A stretch of DNA of 64,000 bases. Origin: Adiantum capillus-veneris (Eukaryota; Streptophyta; Polypodiopsida; Polypodiales; Pteridaceae). The stretch spans positions 129,947,018 through 130,011,017 of the forward strand of contig CM043968.1 in the NCBI GenBank assembly GCA_014529385.2. Direction: 5' to 3'. The notes beneath the pieces are model-generated. The model made no database searches. It was not told where the DNA came from and saw only the letters and a list, made by a program, of their open reading frames with translations. The first letter of the stretch is position 1. Each line of letters starts with the position of its first letter. The translations under genes and the position numbers were made by a program. This document shows positions 33,101 to 43,640 of this stretch, in pieces.

Positions 33101-34684
33101 TTAAATGTATTTGGTGATGCCATGCTTTTAATAAAACAAATACAAGGAACTTGGTCTTGTAAAAATCATATCTTGCTAGGCCATTTGCGCAAAGTCAAGG
33201 AACTTTTAGGGAAATTTCAAGTTGTACAATTACATCATGTCCCTCGAGCAGAAAATCAAGAAGCAGATGCTCTAGCTAGAGAGAAGTTGCAAGATGTTTC
33301 AGTGGTGGGTGCTATCAAGTTGAAGCTGCCTCTCTTCCAAGGTAGCGATGCTATGCCTGACATCATGAGTTTCTTGGACACAGGAGAGTGTCCTAAGGAT
33401 CTTACTAAGGGCCAAAAGCAGTGGCTTGTGCGCAAGGCAACAAAATACCGCCTTATCAATGACGACCTCTACTGCAAGGGTAAGGATCAAATTCTTAGGC
33501 GTGTACCTCTCTCTAGAGAGATCACTGAAATCATTTCAAGTTGCCATGATGGTGTTTGCGGAGGACACTTTGCACTTGACATCACTAGTAGAAAGATTCT
33601 ACAAGCCGGGTTTGTATGGCCTAGTCTACATAGGGATGTGCATCATTGGTGTAAAACATGCAAGGAATGTCAAAAGGCAGGGGATAGGAGGCTCACATAT
33701 GAGCCACAGACTCCTATAATCTCATATGGACCATTTGAGAAATGGGGAATTAATGCTATTGGGCCTTTGCCAAGGAGCCAATCAGGTAAATTTTATATCA
33801 TCATGGGTGTGGACTACATGACCAGGTGGGTTGAAGCAGTTGCCACCACCCGGATTACAGCTAAGGAAGTGGCTAAGTTCGTATTTGAAAACATTTGTTG
33901 CCGTTTTGGCACTCCTCTTGAAATAATTTCTGACAGGGGACCAGGTTTTAGAGGAGACCTTGTAGGAGAGCTAATGGAGAAGTTAGGTATCTCACGACGA
34001 CACTCAACTCCCTACTACCCACAATGCAATGGTTTGGTGGAAAAGATAAATGGTATGATCTGCAAGATCATCACTAAGCATGTAAACAATCACAAAAGTG
34101 ATTGGGATAAGCATCTTATGGCTGCACTTTGGGCTTATCGCACTTCATTTCGCACATCCCTTGGGTTCACACCATATCACTTGGTGTTTGGTAAGGAAAC
34201 CATTTTACCCATTGAAGTACAATTGGCTAGTCTCAGGGTGCTAGCTGGGCAGGTGGAACGTCCTAATGCTCATCTCCACAACCACATTCTTGATCTAGAG
34301 AGGCTTCAACTAGACAGAGAAGATGCTATCAACTATTATGCAACACAGGCAGAGCAACGTCGACTTACCTTCAACAAGGGACTTAGGGCAAAAGATCTCA
34401 AGAAAGTTATGTTGGTCCTACGGTATGATAACAGGTTTGACACTAGGAAGGATAAAAAGTTTTCACCTAGATGGGAAGGGCCATTTGTCATTAGAAAGCG
34501 CTACGCCAATGGCAGTTACCGATTGATGGATGCAGATGGTAGGCTCCACAAAACACGTGTCAATGGATGGAGGTTGAAGCAGTACTTTTTGAGATTTGAT
34601 CAAACACCTATGATGGAAATCCCCGAGGAGGGAGACTCCTCCACCTCAATTGAAGAAGAATCAGGTACAATGCTAGAGGCATGA
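30113..34684 (+). CDS. pol: G2 pol: zinc knuckle, protease, RT, RNase H, second RNase H, integrase
   Basis: An uninterrupted frame of 1,523 codons (open even further 5', to before 30,032). Order: CCHC knuckle CYNCGEDGHGMYYC (residues ~29-42), Pro-rich linker, protease with YIDGGAQICVMSE (~255), RT with WRVCVDYKPLNAATKRDH, FGLTNAPATFQ and the catalytic FIDDFC (~530-650), a degenerate ordinary RNase H (~770-860), an archaeal-type RNase H with FFDGAY, NNEAEYAAL, VFGDAMLL and ENQEADALA (~938-1050), integrase with GGHF...CKTCKEC, GVDYMTRW, EIISDRG and NGLVEKINGM (~1140-1330), and a C-terminal GPFVIRKRY block. All four carboxylates of the second RNase H and the integrase DDE are present. Probably the best preserved polyprotein in the window. 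Confidence 0.95.
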   Translation: MIQQGHAHNRNQEQGRGQRRQNQEYHCYNCGEDGHGMYYCPQPRRQNFNRGARQNQVSPPRARPPPPRAPRQAPPMQILQPPIQPQPPPPPPPQPLIPPLPPPPVGNQTVSVISLEGKGKEKVEEDKTKVKGVDAIGVKRARHGESSQKEEKMKNKGESSKKPSKSRRKIDIVDFSLGECSKPYDLVQDVSVQGPKITWPQLLHLAPRVRRQWTKMVNTRRPKPKIAGAISGRNLDDILPVMDAYIKGKHISNIYIDGGAQICVMSEKMMHRLGLWPAPCRAKMANNLKVQCVGVINAVRIKAFNTEVDVDIFVMPHKGEGYPIILGRPWLMAMRAKQDWDTDIIQMKDAKGRPILYDMKIGQQRDMDLETSEDEFSSGDSSTTSEEESTVSEESDSSIEVMGIILKDPKKMEQPDASSSSQGETPGIQPLVEASKLHQMLSSELCGKEREDYILMLSNFTTLFIDEYDKITGITVVQHHIKLKEGSKPVVQKLRWLGVIQQDALLKEVRKLLEAGFIYLVEDSEWVSSVVVTPKKNGKWRVCVDYKPLNAATKRDHFPLPFQDEILNEVAGHERYTICDGYSGYFQISIVEEDQKKTTFITPWGCFAYRVMPFGLTNAPATFQRYVTFVFQPFFGKSIRVFIDDFCIYSSRSLHLEKVYEGLARLQALGGQLNVEKCHIGESKVTLLGHVISANGIEADPSKVQALVALTSPTTTKQLVSFLQKVRYVSSFIHLLSQVVLPLQQVTHQEIFTWSEENEQQFNEVKQILASLPTIAPPKWDEPFYVNPSVGNDTLGAVLIQKDPQTSFMRPIYFSSRMMTPSEKGYTAVEHMVLALMFATTKFHSYLLSRPFIILTMEEVFPYVMQHMDVSSRISKWLTRLQEFDYTMQVENSTRASLGGILTHRHYEKKLKIKPNDQDITPVLEVPKVEEAHSLFFDGAYKRKVDKAAAGIVIFNEQRDKVFSIGNLLDSHSNNEAEYAALTLGLEWCVTQGIQRLNVFGDAMLLIKQIQGTWSCKNHILLGHLRKVKELLGKFQVVQLHHVPRAENQEADALAREKLQDVSVVGAIKLKLPLFQGSDAMPDIMSFLDTGECPKDLTKGQKQWLVRKATKYRLINDDLYCKGKDQILRRVPLSREITEIISSCHDGVCGGHFALDITSRKILQAGFVWPSLHRDVHHWCKTCKECQKAGDRRLTYEPQTPIISYGPFEKWGINAIGPLPRSQSGKFYIIMGVDYMTRWVEAVATTRITAKEVAKFVFENICCRFGTPLEIISDRGPGFRGDLVGELMEKLGISRRHSTPYYPQCNGLVEKINGMICKIITKHVNNHKSDWDKHLMAALWAYRTSFRTSLGFTPYHLVFGKETILPIEVQLASLRVLAGQVERPNAHLHNHILDLERLQLDREDAINYYATQAEQRRLTFNKGLRAKDLKKVMLVLRYDNRFDTRKDKKFSPRWEGPFVIRKRYANGSYRLMDADGRLHKTRVNGWRLKQYFLRFDQTPMMEIPEEGDSSTSIEEESGTMLEA

Positions 34685-34697
34685 ATACCTCTAGCCT

Positions 34698-34709
34698 TAG
34701 GGGGAGGGC
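34698..34709 (+). promoter_or_regulatory. G2 polypurine tract
   Basis: TAGGGGGAGGG just upstream of the 3' LTR start at 34,713. The same tract precedes the shared LTR at 26,650-26,660. Confidence 0.8.
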
Positions 34710-34712
34710 TAA

Positions 34713-36638
34713 TGAGGAAAGCTTTTCCATGCATGGGAACCCCCCCATATATTTTTTCCCTTTTATCAAAATATTTCCCATTATATAAGTTACTTTTGAT
34801 TTTTTCTTCCTTTTTCACAAACGTTTTAGCCTTTATTAAATAAATAATACTTATGTTAATCAATCACGATGTAGCATAATAAGTAAGCTTTCTTTGTTGA
34901 TCTCTCTTTTGACCTTAAAAATATTAAATATATATATTTTAGTATTTTCTAATATATTTTTTTCATGTATGTATATTATTCCACTCTACCAAATATTTTA
35001 TTCACTAGTTTTCATTTTCAAACCTCAACCCCACTTTCAAATTTCAATAATACCTCCATCTAGATGATTGCCAATCTTTTCAACACTCTAGGTCATGTTT
35101 TCATACACATGAAGGAGCTTACACTTGAAGGCAAGAGAGAAGTCCACTCAAAGGGGACCACCAAAAGACTTTTGCAGCCACAAATAATAAATTATTTGGC
35201 TGAATTTTTTAAGTAAAAAAGAACCCCTAATCTGAAGGAGCGTTCAACATGAAAGATGTAGCTCGTGATCTCAACTTTTAGCTCAATTGTTTTCAGAATT
35301 TTTGGAGTTATGAACACGGAGATATGATTTTTGTAGTGGACCCCAGTTTTCTCGTGTAATGGTGACACAGGCCATCCCCACTTTTCTTCCTTCTAGAATG
35401 GCTATGGTTCTACAAGTCTTCAAGCATGATTACAAGAGACAAGGCTCTTTTAATGAGGTCTTGGCTAGTCTAGAGTAATTCTATCACCATTTTTGGAGGA
35501 TCCATCCTCATCAACAAATATCCACCTTCGACAACCTCTCTTATAATTTTCTTACCTTTCTCTTCTCTCCCTAATAAGCTTATGTCTATCCAAAGCTAGA
35601 CTATTGTAAATATTTCCTATCCTCTACATCCTACCCACATTCTCTCTTTTTCTCTCTCTATTGACTCTGGTATTTTAAATAATGAGGAGACAAGATGGGA
35701 GCCACAGTCACATGCACCCCATTTTCCTAGTCACCAAAGTGGGACACTCACCTCAAATAGAAATATTGCTAAATCCTTCCCTCCTTCCCTATATAAGGAG
35801 GCCATGAGAGCTCACTTGGGGGAGAGAACACACACACACACACACACCTATCCATACACACTCTTGTGCTACATGCTTGTAGCATGAACCCTAATCACAT
35901 AATCACAACACCATCATCATCACCATCACCATGCACAAAAGATGAGCACCACACCTCCACACCACTTGTAATTAAGGGTTGAAGGCACAATTTCAAGAAG
36001 AAGAAGGGTGGACACACTCATGATATTCCTCGCCATCAACTCCCATCTCTCCATTATGCCTCCTACGATCTTGTTCTCTTCTCATTTTCCTGCCATACGC
36101 TACCTATTGTATTCATCTTTTGCAAGCAATAAACACACTCCATCTTGGTGCCATACTTTGTGTCGCTTTGGATACATCTCATTGTGAGTATGGTATATTC
36201 TTGTTCCTTGCCATTTTTTTCGGCTTATGTTAAGGTGTGCGGATTCGCCACCACACACACACTCTCTCTCTCCCTCTCATATTCCTATCATCTTGCTACT
36301 TCCATCTTAAGGTGTGCGGATTCGCCACCTTTTGTATGAGAAGTGAGCATACTTGCATGTATCCCTGACCTCGTTATCTTCCTTACTACATGCACACGTA
36401 GCGAGCCCATTCTCACTCACTCACCACTCCTCTCACCTTATTCTCCGACCACCCCATTCCACATTTGGGCGTGGATCTTGAAATTGTTTTCCATGCATGC
36501 TTCATTGTGTATATGTATGCGTCCTAGCCGCATATCTTGCTAGGTGGTGCCCCTATTGTGTATTCCCCATGATGAGGCCATTGTGCATAGTCTTGGTGTA
36601 GAGGCCACCGGGTCTATTTTTTTCACTTCCGCCTCTCA
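34713..36638 (+). repeat. G2 3' LTR
   Basis: 1,926 bp, near-identical to 26,665-28,588; differences include a two-base change in a (CA)n run. It ends CCTCTCA and is followed directly by the remaining end of the L1 5' LTR. Confidence 0.95.
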
Positions 36639-36699
36639 GTGCATTTGTACGTCTTTGATCTTTAGCAGCTTCTGTTAACTGACGTTGACTCAGTTAACA
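36639..36699 (-). repeat. L1 5' LTR, U3-side end fragment
   Basis: Starts GTGCATTTGTACGTCTT and ends GTTAACA, matching 18,648-18,711 of the complete LTR. It is the far end of the LTR split by G2, and is followed by the ATTTG target duplication at 36,700-36,704. Confidence 0.9.
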
Positions 36700-37155
36700 A
36701 TTTGGTTCCTAAAAACCTTGCACTATTTGACCCTCTAAAAAGGATAGTTAGTTTAAGTTAAAAAGTTTTTAAGTAGGACATTGATAACAATTGATAGGTT
36801 CGCTAACACCTGTAATACGTATTCAAGACTAACGAATCTTTTGCTTTGTTTATATGGATGCAAATGAAGATTCTATCTTCACTTAGAAAATTTTCTGGAT
36901 TAGTTGTTGTCCGGAACTGAAGAACCAGGCATGGTGGATCTCCACAACTCATTAGTTTTTGTATAAGATCATAGGAATAATGCTTCATTCTTACTTCATT
37001 AGAAGGTATTCCTAATGGCTTCAAAAAAATTAAAAGGTGCTCCTATTTCAAAAATTCCACTCAAAAACAAGAAAAACGATGCGTTAATCTATAGCACATA
37101 ACGACAGGCAATGACAAGCACATAGACTTGCAACAATGTTACCTAAGAAAGATGA

Positions 37156-37165
37156 ATACAACATT

Positions 37166-37232
<67 letters not shown>
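37156..37232 (+). repeat. (GC)n(GA)n compound microsatellite
   Basis: About five GC units followed by more than 30 GA units. Confidence 0.95.
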
Positions 37233-37237
<5 letters not shown>

Positions 37238-37601
37238 TGCTAAAGAGAACTTAGAAGAAAATGCTAAAGGAAAAATGAAAGAGTAGAGAAGCACCTATTT
37301 ATTGGACACAAAAGGTCTTTTGACTTTTCATCTTCATGTGTCTTTTGATTTTCCACTTCCATTCATCTTTTAACTTTCCACCTTTATCTGTATTTTCATT
37401 TCCTCAACTCACCCTTCACTTATCCACTTAATATGTTTTGAAATAATTATTATTTTTATAAGATTGAGGAGACCTAATAGATTGTAAAAAGATGAATCTA
37501 AGACTGTGTCGTTTTTGTACAAATATTTGTCTAGCTGTCTAAAGCTAGTTGTCTTTTGAACGTTATGTTCTTTTGTGTATATGTATTAAGTTAAGTACAT
37601 C

Positions 37602-37658
<57 letters not shown>
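37602..37658 (+). repeat. (CA)n microsatellite at the C1 insertion point
   Basis: About 28 CA units ending at the C1 target duplication (ACTTG, 37,657-37,661). Confidence 0.95.
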
Positions 37659-37661
<3 letters not shown>

Positions 37662-37887
37662 TGTTACCATATACATGTGGTAGAGATGTGTGTGAACACA
37701 CTAGGACTGCTGGGGCATTTTTTCCCTCTTAAGGAGGTTTTTCCCCTGAGCATTATATATACGCCCATCACTCTAGGGCTATCTATCTTTCCATTGCACA
37801 CTAAGTAATACACTCTCTATTGTGTGCCTTGAGTTTCCTTCATCTTCTCCAAGCTGTGTGCGTTTCTCTGCAACCCTAATTCCAACA
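37662..37887 (+). repeat. C1 5' LTR
   Basis: 226 bp with TG...CA ends and a TATATATA box at 37,754-37,761. Followed two bases later by the PBS. Confidence 0.95.
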
Positions 37888-37889
37888 AT

Positions 37890-37905
37890 TGGTATCAGAA
37901 CAAGT
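37890..37905 (+). promoter_or_regulatory. C1 primer binding site (initiator-Met tRNA)
   Basis: TGGTATCAGAACAAG, two bases after the LTR end. TGGTATCAGA is the standard complement of plant initiator methionine tRNA 3' ends. Confidence 0.9.
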
Positions 37906-38249
37906 TGCATCCTCCCGGGCTCGGTCGCCAACAGCTCCAGCATATGCTTGCTCACTTTCTCCGATTTTAGTGAGCTTTGGCGAGCATACGCAGGTCGACA
38001 AAAATTTTGGGTAAGCTCGTAGAGCTTAGTCTGCTCAGATTTTTTATTCGGGCTCATTTCGGCCTCCATTTCCACTACAGGCAGTATTGCACAGGCTATT
38101 TCGTCATATTGTGCAAAATTTGTGTCAGTGCCGTTTTTTGCATAACAGGTGCCTTACAATCTACTATCACTTGTGCTATATAGCACGTGTTGTTTTCACT
38201 TCCTTTCTCCTCTTTTCGGGCAGTTTTTACATCAGGTGCAACATTTACC

Positions 38250-41200
38250 CTGGCTGACAACAACATAGATGTGTTCAAAGTGTTTGCTTCTCAGGATAGA
38301 TTGGATGGGGACAAGTACCCAATGTGGGCTTACATGATGACATGTTCTTGTGCAAAGGGCGTCTAGAATATTGTGCAGGGCACAGATGTACGTCCTGGTT
38401 CTGCACGCGATGTTGAGGATGTTGCAGGTCTTGCTGCAAGAATTACGCTATTAGAGTTGTTTTGCCTACGACAGAACAATCTTGTTGGGATGAAAGGATG
38501 CGTAGGCTCATGCATTGATTGCGTTGTCTGTGAAGCGCACCATTTTTCCTCACATTCGTTCAACAAAATTTGAAAAATAGGCTTGGGATATTTTGGTTGT
38601 TTTTATGCAAGTCGCAATGAGGCTAAAATTGCTTTACTGCGTAAAGAGCTGGAATAAAAGATTATGTATGAGGAAGATGATATGCACACTTTCCTTGCTG
38701 GTGTCAAGGATATCAATGAGCAACTTATTTTTGCAGGTGAAGTCATTTCAGACAGTTCCCTTGTACAGACTGTTCTTGATGCCTTACCAGATTCTTATGA
38801 CCCAAGGATGCATTATGCACATTGTTGTTGCAAGAGTCACTTTCCAAAAAAAACAGGACTAGGCAGCGTGCAATTGAACATGCTTTTATTGCTTCTCAAA
38901 GAAAGGGTGGTAACAGCAATGCAGCCACTTCTTATGGTTCTGCTGCGAGTGGCAAAAATTATGTTCCTAATGCTTCTGCTGGCAACAATTCATCTGAAAA
39001 TTCTGGTGATAAGGGCAAAAAGAAGATGCATTGCCATTATTGTAAAGCTAATGATCACTTGATCAAGCAATGTCCTAAGTTGAAGGCCAAAGAGGCTAAG
39101 AAGAAAGAGGGCGGTTTCACTGCATATGCTGGTGCCACTACAAATGCAGCCATTGTTGAGTCTTCTGTAAAAGGAGACTGTGATGCTGATGTTGATGTAG
39201 AAAGGGCTTTTAGTCCAGAGTGCACTTACAATCCTGTTGTCCATGATGTATGCCTGTCACTTGCTGCAGATTCACATGTGTGGTATTTCGACAGTGGTGC
39301 TACAAAGCACATTACCTCACATCGTGAATTGTTCACCTCTCTCCAGTCTGTCCCTCATGGGAGTTCAGTCACTTGTGCCAACAATGCCTCTTATCCGGTT
39401 TAGGGAGTTGGAAAGATTGTGCTTACTGCTACAAATGGTAGTTCTTTCACACTTGTTGATGCACTTTATGTACCTGGGATCAAGAAGAATATTTTGTCTG
39501 TATCTGCACTTGCTAGACTTGCACTTGTAGTCAAATTTGTGTATGACAGATGTACAGTTCATGATCTCAGTTTTGGTGACGAAATTGTTGCTTCTGGGCT
39601 TTTGTGCCGTGGGCTGTATAAGCTCACTTTGTATGACAAGTGTGGATAAAATTTTGCAAATGCAATTGTAGATTCAAGGGCTATTTCATATGCAAAAATT
39701 TGGCATGCACGTTTTGGTCATCTGAATTTTGCCAGTTTGCTGCGTTTGCAGAAATTTGATATGGTTGCTTCTTTGCCACCTCTTGAAGCACCTGTCAAAC
39801 ATGTTCATGAAGGCTATATTTTGGGTAACATGCAACATTCTAAGTTTCCAAAAGATGGTTCAGTTAGGGCCACATGCAGGTTGCAGCTTGTGCATAGTGA
39901 TGTTTGTGGGCCCATGTAAACTCCGTCCTTGGCCAATTACTTGTACTTCGTGACTTTCATTGATGATTACTCCAGGCATGCATGGGTATTTCTGCTTAAA
40001 GCGAAGTCCGAAGTTTTTATGTGCCTCAAACAATTTCTAGCTATGGCTGAAAATGTCTCGGAATGTACTATGGGCACCCTCCGTTCCGATCGAGGGAAGA
40101 AGTATATATCTCATGAATTTAATGCATTTTCGGCTAGTCGTGGGATATAACACCAATTTACAGTGCCGTATACACCTCAGCAAAATGGTGTTGCTGAGAG
40201 GAAAAACAGGTCTCTTACAAAAATGGCAAGATGTATGGTCAAGAGTCAAGCTTTACCACATTCGTTTGGCTTGAAGCTGTCATGTGTGCCACTTATGTAC
40301 TCAATAGGTGTCCTAAAAAAGCATTGCAGTCTATGACTCCATATGAAGCATGGCATGATAGAAAACCATCTATTGAGCACATGCATGTTTTTGGTTGTTT
40401 GGCTTATGGTTTAGTGCCATAAGTGCAGTGCAGAAAATTGGATGATAAGGCTGTCGAATGTATTTTTGTTGGTTATAGTGCTGAAAGCAAAGGTTACAGG
40501 TTGTATCATCCGCAAACAAAGCATATTTTCGTTTCACGAGATGTAGTGTTTGTGGAAGATTCTATTCAGTCCTTGCTGTCATGTACTAGAGATAGTAATG
40601 TAAGCTCATAGGACATTTATGACACTTTGTTGCCTCTTTTCAGTGGTGGAAGTTCAAATGTAAATTCCAATGAGGCAAATGTACAGCCTATGGGGGTTTC
40701 CAAAAATGTTGTAGGTCAGCCTATTACTGATGCTGATGTACATGATGTACTTGATGAGGAAAGGGCTGAAAATGAGCAGGCTAGAGGTATGCCAATATGG
40801 CTTGTGCATACATTGCATGAAAGTAAATTGGATGCACCTTTGTCTAGTCGTACTCATTCAGGCTCTCACCATGCATCAGATTATTATGCTTTGGTTGTGT
40901 CTAGTTTACATGATGTTGAGGAGCCTCTATCCTTTGATGAAGCACAAAATTCAAAAAATTGGATGGCTGCCATGCAATCAGAATATGATGCACTTATAGA
41001 AAATGACACATGGAATTTATATGATTTTCCTCCTGGAAAAAAGGCCATTGGTACGAAGTGGGTTTACAAGTTGAAACGCAAGCCGGATGGTGAGATCGAT
41101 CGCCATAAGGCTCGACTTGTTGCAAAGGGTTATGCACAGCAAAAAGGCATAGATTATGAAGAGACTTTTTCTCCCACATGTCATATGACTACTGTGCATT

Positions 41201-42331
41201 TTCTATGTGCATTGGTAGCTCATTTTGTAACAAGGCTTTGTATGGGTTGAGTAATCTCCTCGTGCTTGGTATGAGAAAGCTGACACTCATTTGGTCAAAC
41301 AAGGCTTTCGTAACAGTCCAACAGAAAGCACATTGTATGTAAAGCGTGAGGGTGATGCACTTCTCATTGTGGTTCTTTATGTAGATGATTTACTGATCAC
41401 TGGACCAAATGAGAGACATATTGCTGAATTTAAGGCTGATTTGAATGCTACTTTCAAGATGAAAGATTTGGGGTTGTTGTATCATTATTTGGGTATACAG
41501 TTTAAGCAGTGTGATGGTGGTATTGCCTTGTGTCAAAAAAGTTACATAGAGACATTGGTATGTAAGTTTGGACTTGAGGATTGCAAACCTATTGCCACTC
41601 CCATGGAAACAGGTTTGAAGTTGAGTCTACATGATACTGGCGATCCTGTTGATGTCACTCTTTACCAAACTATTGTTGGCTGCGTCATTTATGTATGCAA
41701 CACGAGGCCAGATATTCAGTTTGCAGTCTCACAGGTCAGTAAATTTATGCATAGCCTAGGGTCTAAGAATTGGTAGGTTTTCAAGAGGATTTTTTGCTAC
41801 CTTAGTGGCACTTTACATCTTGGCTTGTTTTATCCCAAGGGGGGATCATTGCCGCCAGACTTACATGCTTTTTCAGACTCAGATTGGGCTGGTTGTTCTG
41901 ACACGCCAGTGTCCACAAGTGGTTTTTGTTTCATGCTTGGCAGTTCATGTATATCATGGTTGAGCAAGAAGGAACCTACTGTGGCCACTTTGAGTTGTGA
42001 GGCTGAGTATAGGGCTATCTTCACAGCTACAATTGAGTGTGTATGGCTCAGACGCCTTATGGCTGATTTGGGTGTTGGACAAGGCACTGCCAACACTATT
42101 TACACTGACAGCCAGAGCGCATTGGTAGTTTCAAGGAACCCAGTTTCTCATCCTCGCACAGAGCACATTGAGGTGAATTACCACTATGTTAGGGAGAGGC
42201 TCTCAGCAAGAGAGATCAACTAGGCTTATGTGCCAACACAAGACAACCTTGCAGACCTTTTCACAAAGGCATTGTCTCGTGAGAAGCTTGAAGCTTTCTG
42301 CAAAGCTTTGGGCTTACTCCCCTTTGTGGAC
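38250..42331 (+). pseudogene. gag-pol: C1 gag-pol pseudogene
   Basis: Begins at LADNNIDVFKVFASQDRL, where the expected start ATG is now CTG (38,250). Domains: capsid (~38,250-38,900), knuckle CHYCKANDHLIKQC (39,030), protease WYFDSGATKHITS (~39,280), integrase with WHARFGHLNFASL (~39,700), HSDVCGPM, TLRSDRG and VAERKN (catalytic D, D, E kept), RT with IGTKWVYKLKRKPDGEIDRHK (~41,050) and VLYVDDLLITG (~41,375), RNase H with AFSDSDWAG, SCEAEYRA and YTDSQSAL, ending ...FTKALSREKLEAF near 42,300. Stops include TAG/TAA at positions where Gln or Trp is expected. The integrase zinc cysteines read HEGY instead of CEGC. A deletion near 41,220-41,235 removes the RT block with the first catalytic Asp. 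Confidence 0.9.
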
Positions 42332-42409
42332 TGATCATGTCATCAGGGCATGGCACTTCCCTTCACTCATGTGCCAGCTCTCGTTCACCGCATCACTCCA
42401 GGGGGGATT

Positions 42410-42636
42410 TGTTACTATATACATGTGGTAGTGATGTGTGTGAACACACTAGGACCACCGAGGCATTTTTTCCCTCTTTAGGAGGTTTTTTCCCCAGAGC
42501 ATTATATATACGCCCATCACTCTAGGGCTATCTATCTTTCCATTGCACACTAAGTAATACACTCCCTATTGTGTGCCTTGAGTTTCCTTCATCTTCTCCA
42601 AGCTGTGTGCATTTCACTGCAACCCTAATTCCAACA
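42410..42636 (+). repeat. C1 3' LTR
   Basis: 227 bp, preceded by the purine tract CCAGGGGGGATT (42,398-42,409). Ends CCAACA. Confidence 0.95.
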
Positions 42637-43156
42637 ATTTGGTCACTTCATCTTGCTATGATTGCTTCATCACATACACTTACACTTGACCAAACCATTA
42701 AAAAACTTCAATGTGGCCTAAAACCTTTCTTTATACATTTGGGTTGACCTTACTTTTAAACACCCTTGCATAACCTAAATTATTCCTACAAACATTATCC
42801 TAGCTACTTGTCACTTAGTACCTATAATTTATAGCTCTCCTGGTAATGTTCAAACCCTAGCTTGTACCATCCTAGAGTTTGCACAACCCATTGAAATAAT
42901 TGTTGGTGAAACTCACATCTAAAATGCTACTCTCACATAGTCATGGTTTGCGAACAAACCTCTTAGGCATTGCCTCAATCTGACATATTGATGGTGTGTC
43001 TAAGGTATTTTCTCAATGGGTTATTAACCCTTCCACTATTGGGTTCACTCCGTTAATTGTTGTTTCTCCTCTCAAGCGTGATGGGTGGAGAGCTGCCGGC
43101 CTCGTCCCTGTCTTTTGCTTAGCAACATCCCCAACTCTGTGTGTGTGTGTGTGTGA
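42637..43156. other. Spacer between C1 and G4
   Basis: About 520 bp without recognised content except a short (GT)n at 43,139-43,155 immediately before the G4 LTR. Confidence 0.6.
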
Positions 43157-43237
43157 TGGAGATGGCCTATGAACTTTGAGAGTAGCAAAAATTAGAGATA
43201 GTACTTTTGTGGAATTACTTTGTGAGCATAGAGGGTG

Positions 43238-43622
<385 letters not shown>

Positions 43623-43624
43623 CA

Positions 43625-43640
43625 TGGTATCAGAGCGAGG
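43625..43640 (+). promoter_or_regulatory. TRIM primer binding site (initiator-Met tRNA)
   Basis: TGGTATCAGAGCGAGG two bases after the LTR end. Confidence 0.9.

Larger units (their letters stand above)
26665..36638 (+). mobile_element. G2: Tat-lineage Ty3/gypsy retrotransposon with two RNase H domains
   Basis: Complete structure: LTR 26,665-28,588, PBS, leader, gag, pol, purine tract, LTR 34,713-36,638. By eye the LTRs differ at only about a dozen sites in 1.9 kb, so insertion is recent. A second, archaeal-type RNase H after the ordinary one is the hallmark of the Tat lineage. It lies inside the 5' LTR of L1; the right flank (36,639 on) is L1 LTR sequence starting GTGCA. The left target duplication is lost because the left side is a truncated tandem copy. 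Confidence 0.95.
17800..36699 (-). mobile_element. L1: large non-autonomous LTR retrotransposon (LARD-like) with nested insertions
   Basis: An LTR pair defines this minus-strand element: a complete LTR at 17,800-18,711 and a second copy split into 25,060-25,538 and 36,639-36,699. Exact 5-bp target duplications ATTTG lie at 17,795-17,799 and 36,700-36,704. A PBS sits at 25,040-25,057 and a purine tract (minus strand GGAAGGGGAGAA) directly abuts the 17.8-kb LTR at 18,712. After removing the nested solo LTR, the internal region is about 4.8 kb and has no gag or pol sequence, which is the definition of a LARD. It must have moved with proteins of another element. The 5' LTR is interrupted by G2. 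Confidence 0.9.
36705..37661. other. Spacer with two microsatellites
   Basis: No supported gene. It contains a (GC)n/(GA)n run at 37,156-37,232 and a (CA)n run at 37,602-37,658. The copia element C1 starts three bases after the (CA)n run. Confidence 0.7.
37662..42636 (+). mobile_element. C1: Ty1/copia LTR retrotransposon, decayed
   Basis: LTRs 37,662-37,887 (226 bp) and 42,410-42,636 (227 bp), both TGTTAC...CCAACA, with about a dozen differences by eye (roughly 95% identity). Flanks ACTTG (37,657-37,661) and ATTTG (42,637-42,641) match at four of five bases and fit a slightly mutated target duplication. Integrase precedes RT, which defines Ty1/copia. Gag-pol is interrupted by many stops and a deletion. 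The lineage within copia is not determined. Confidence 0.95.
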
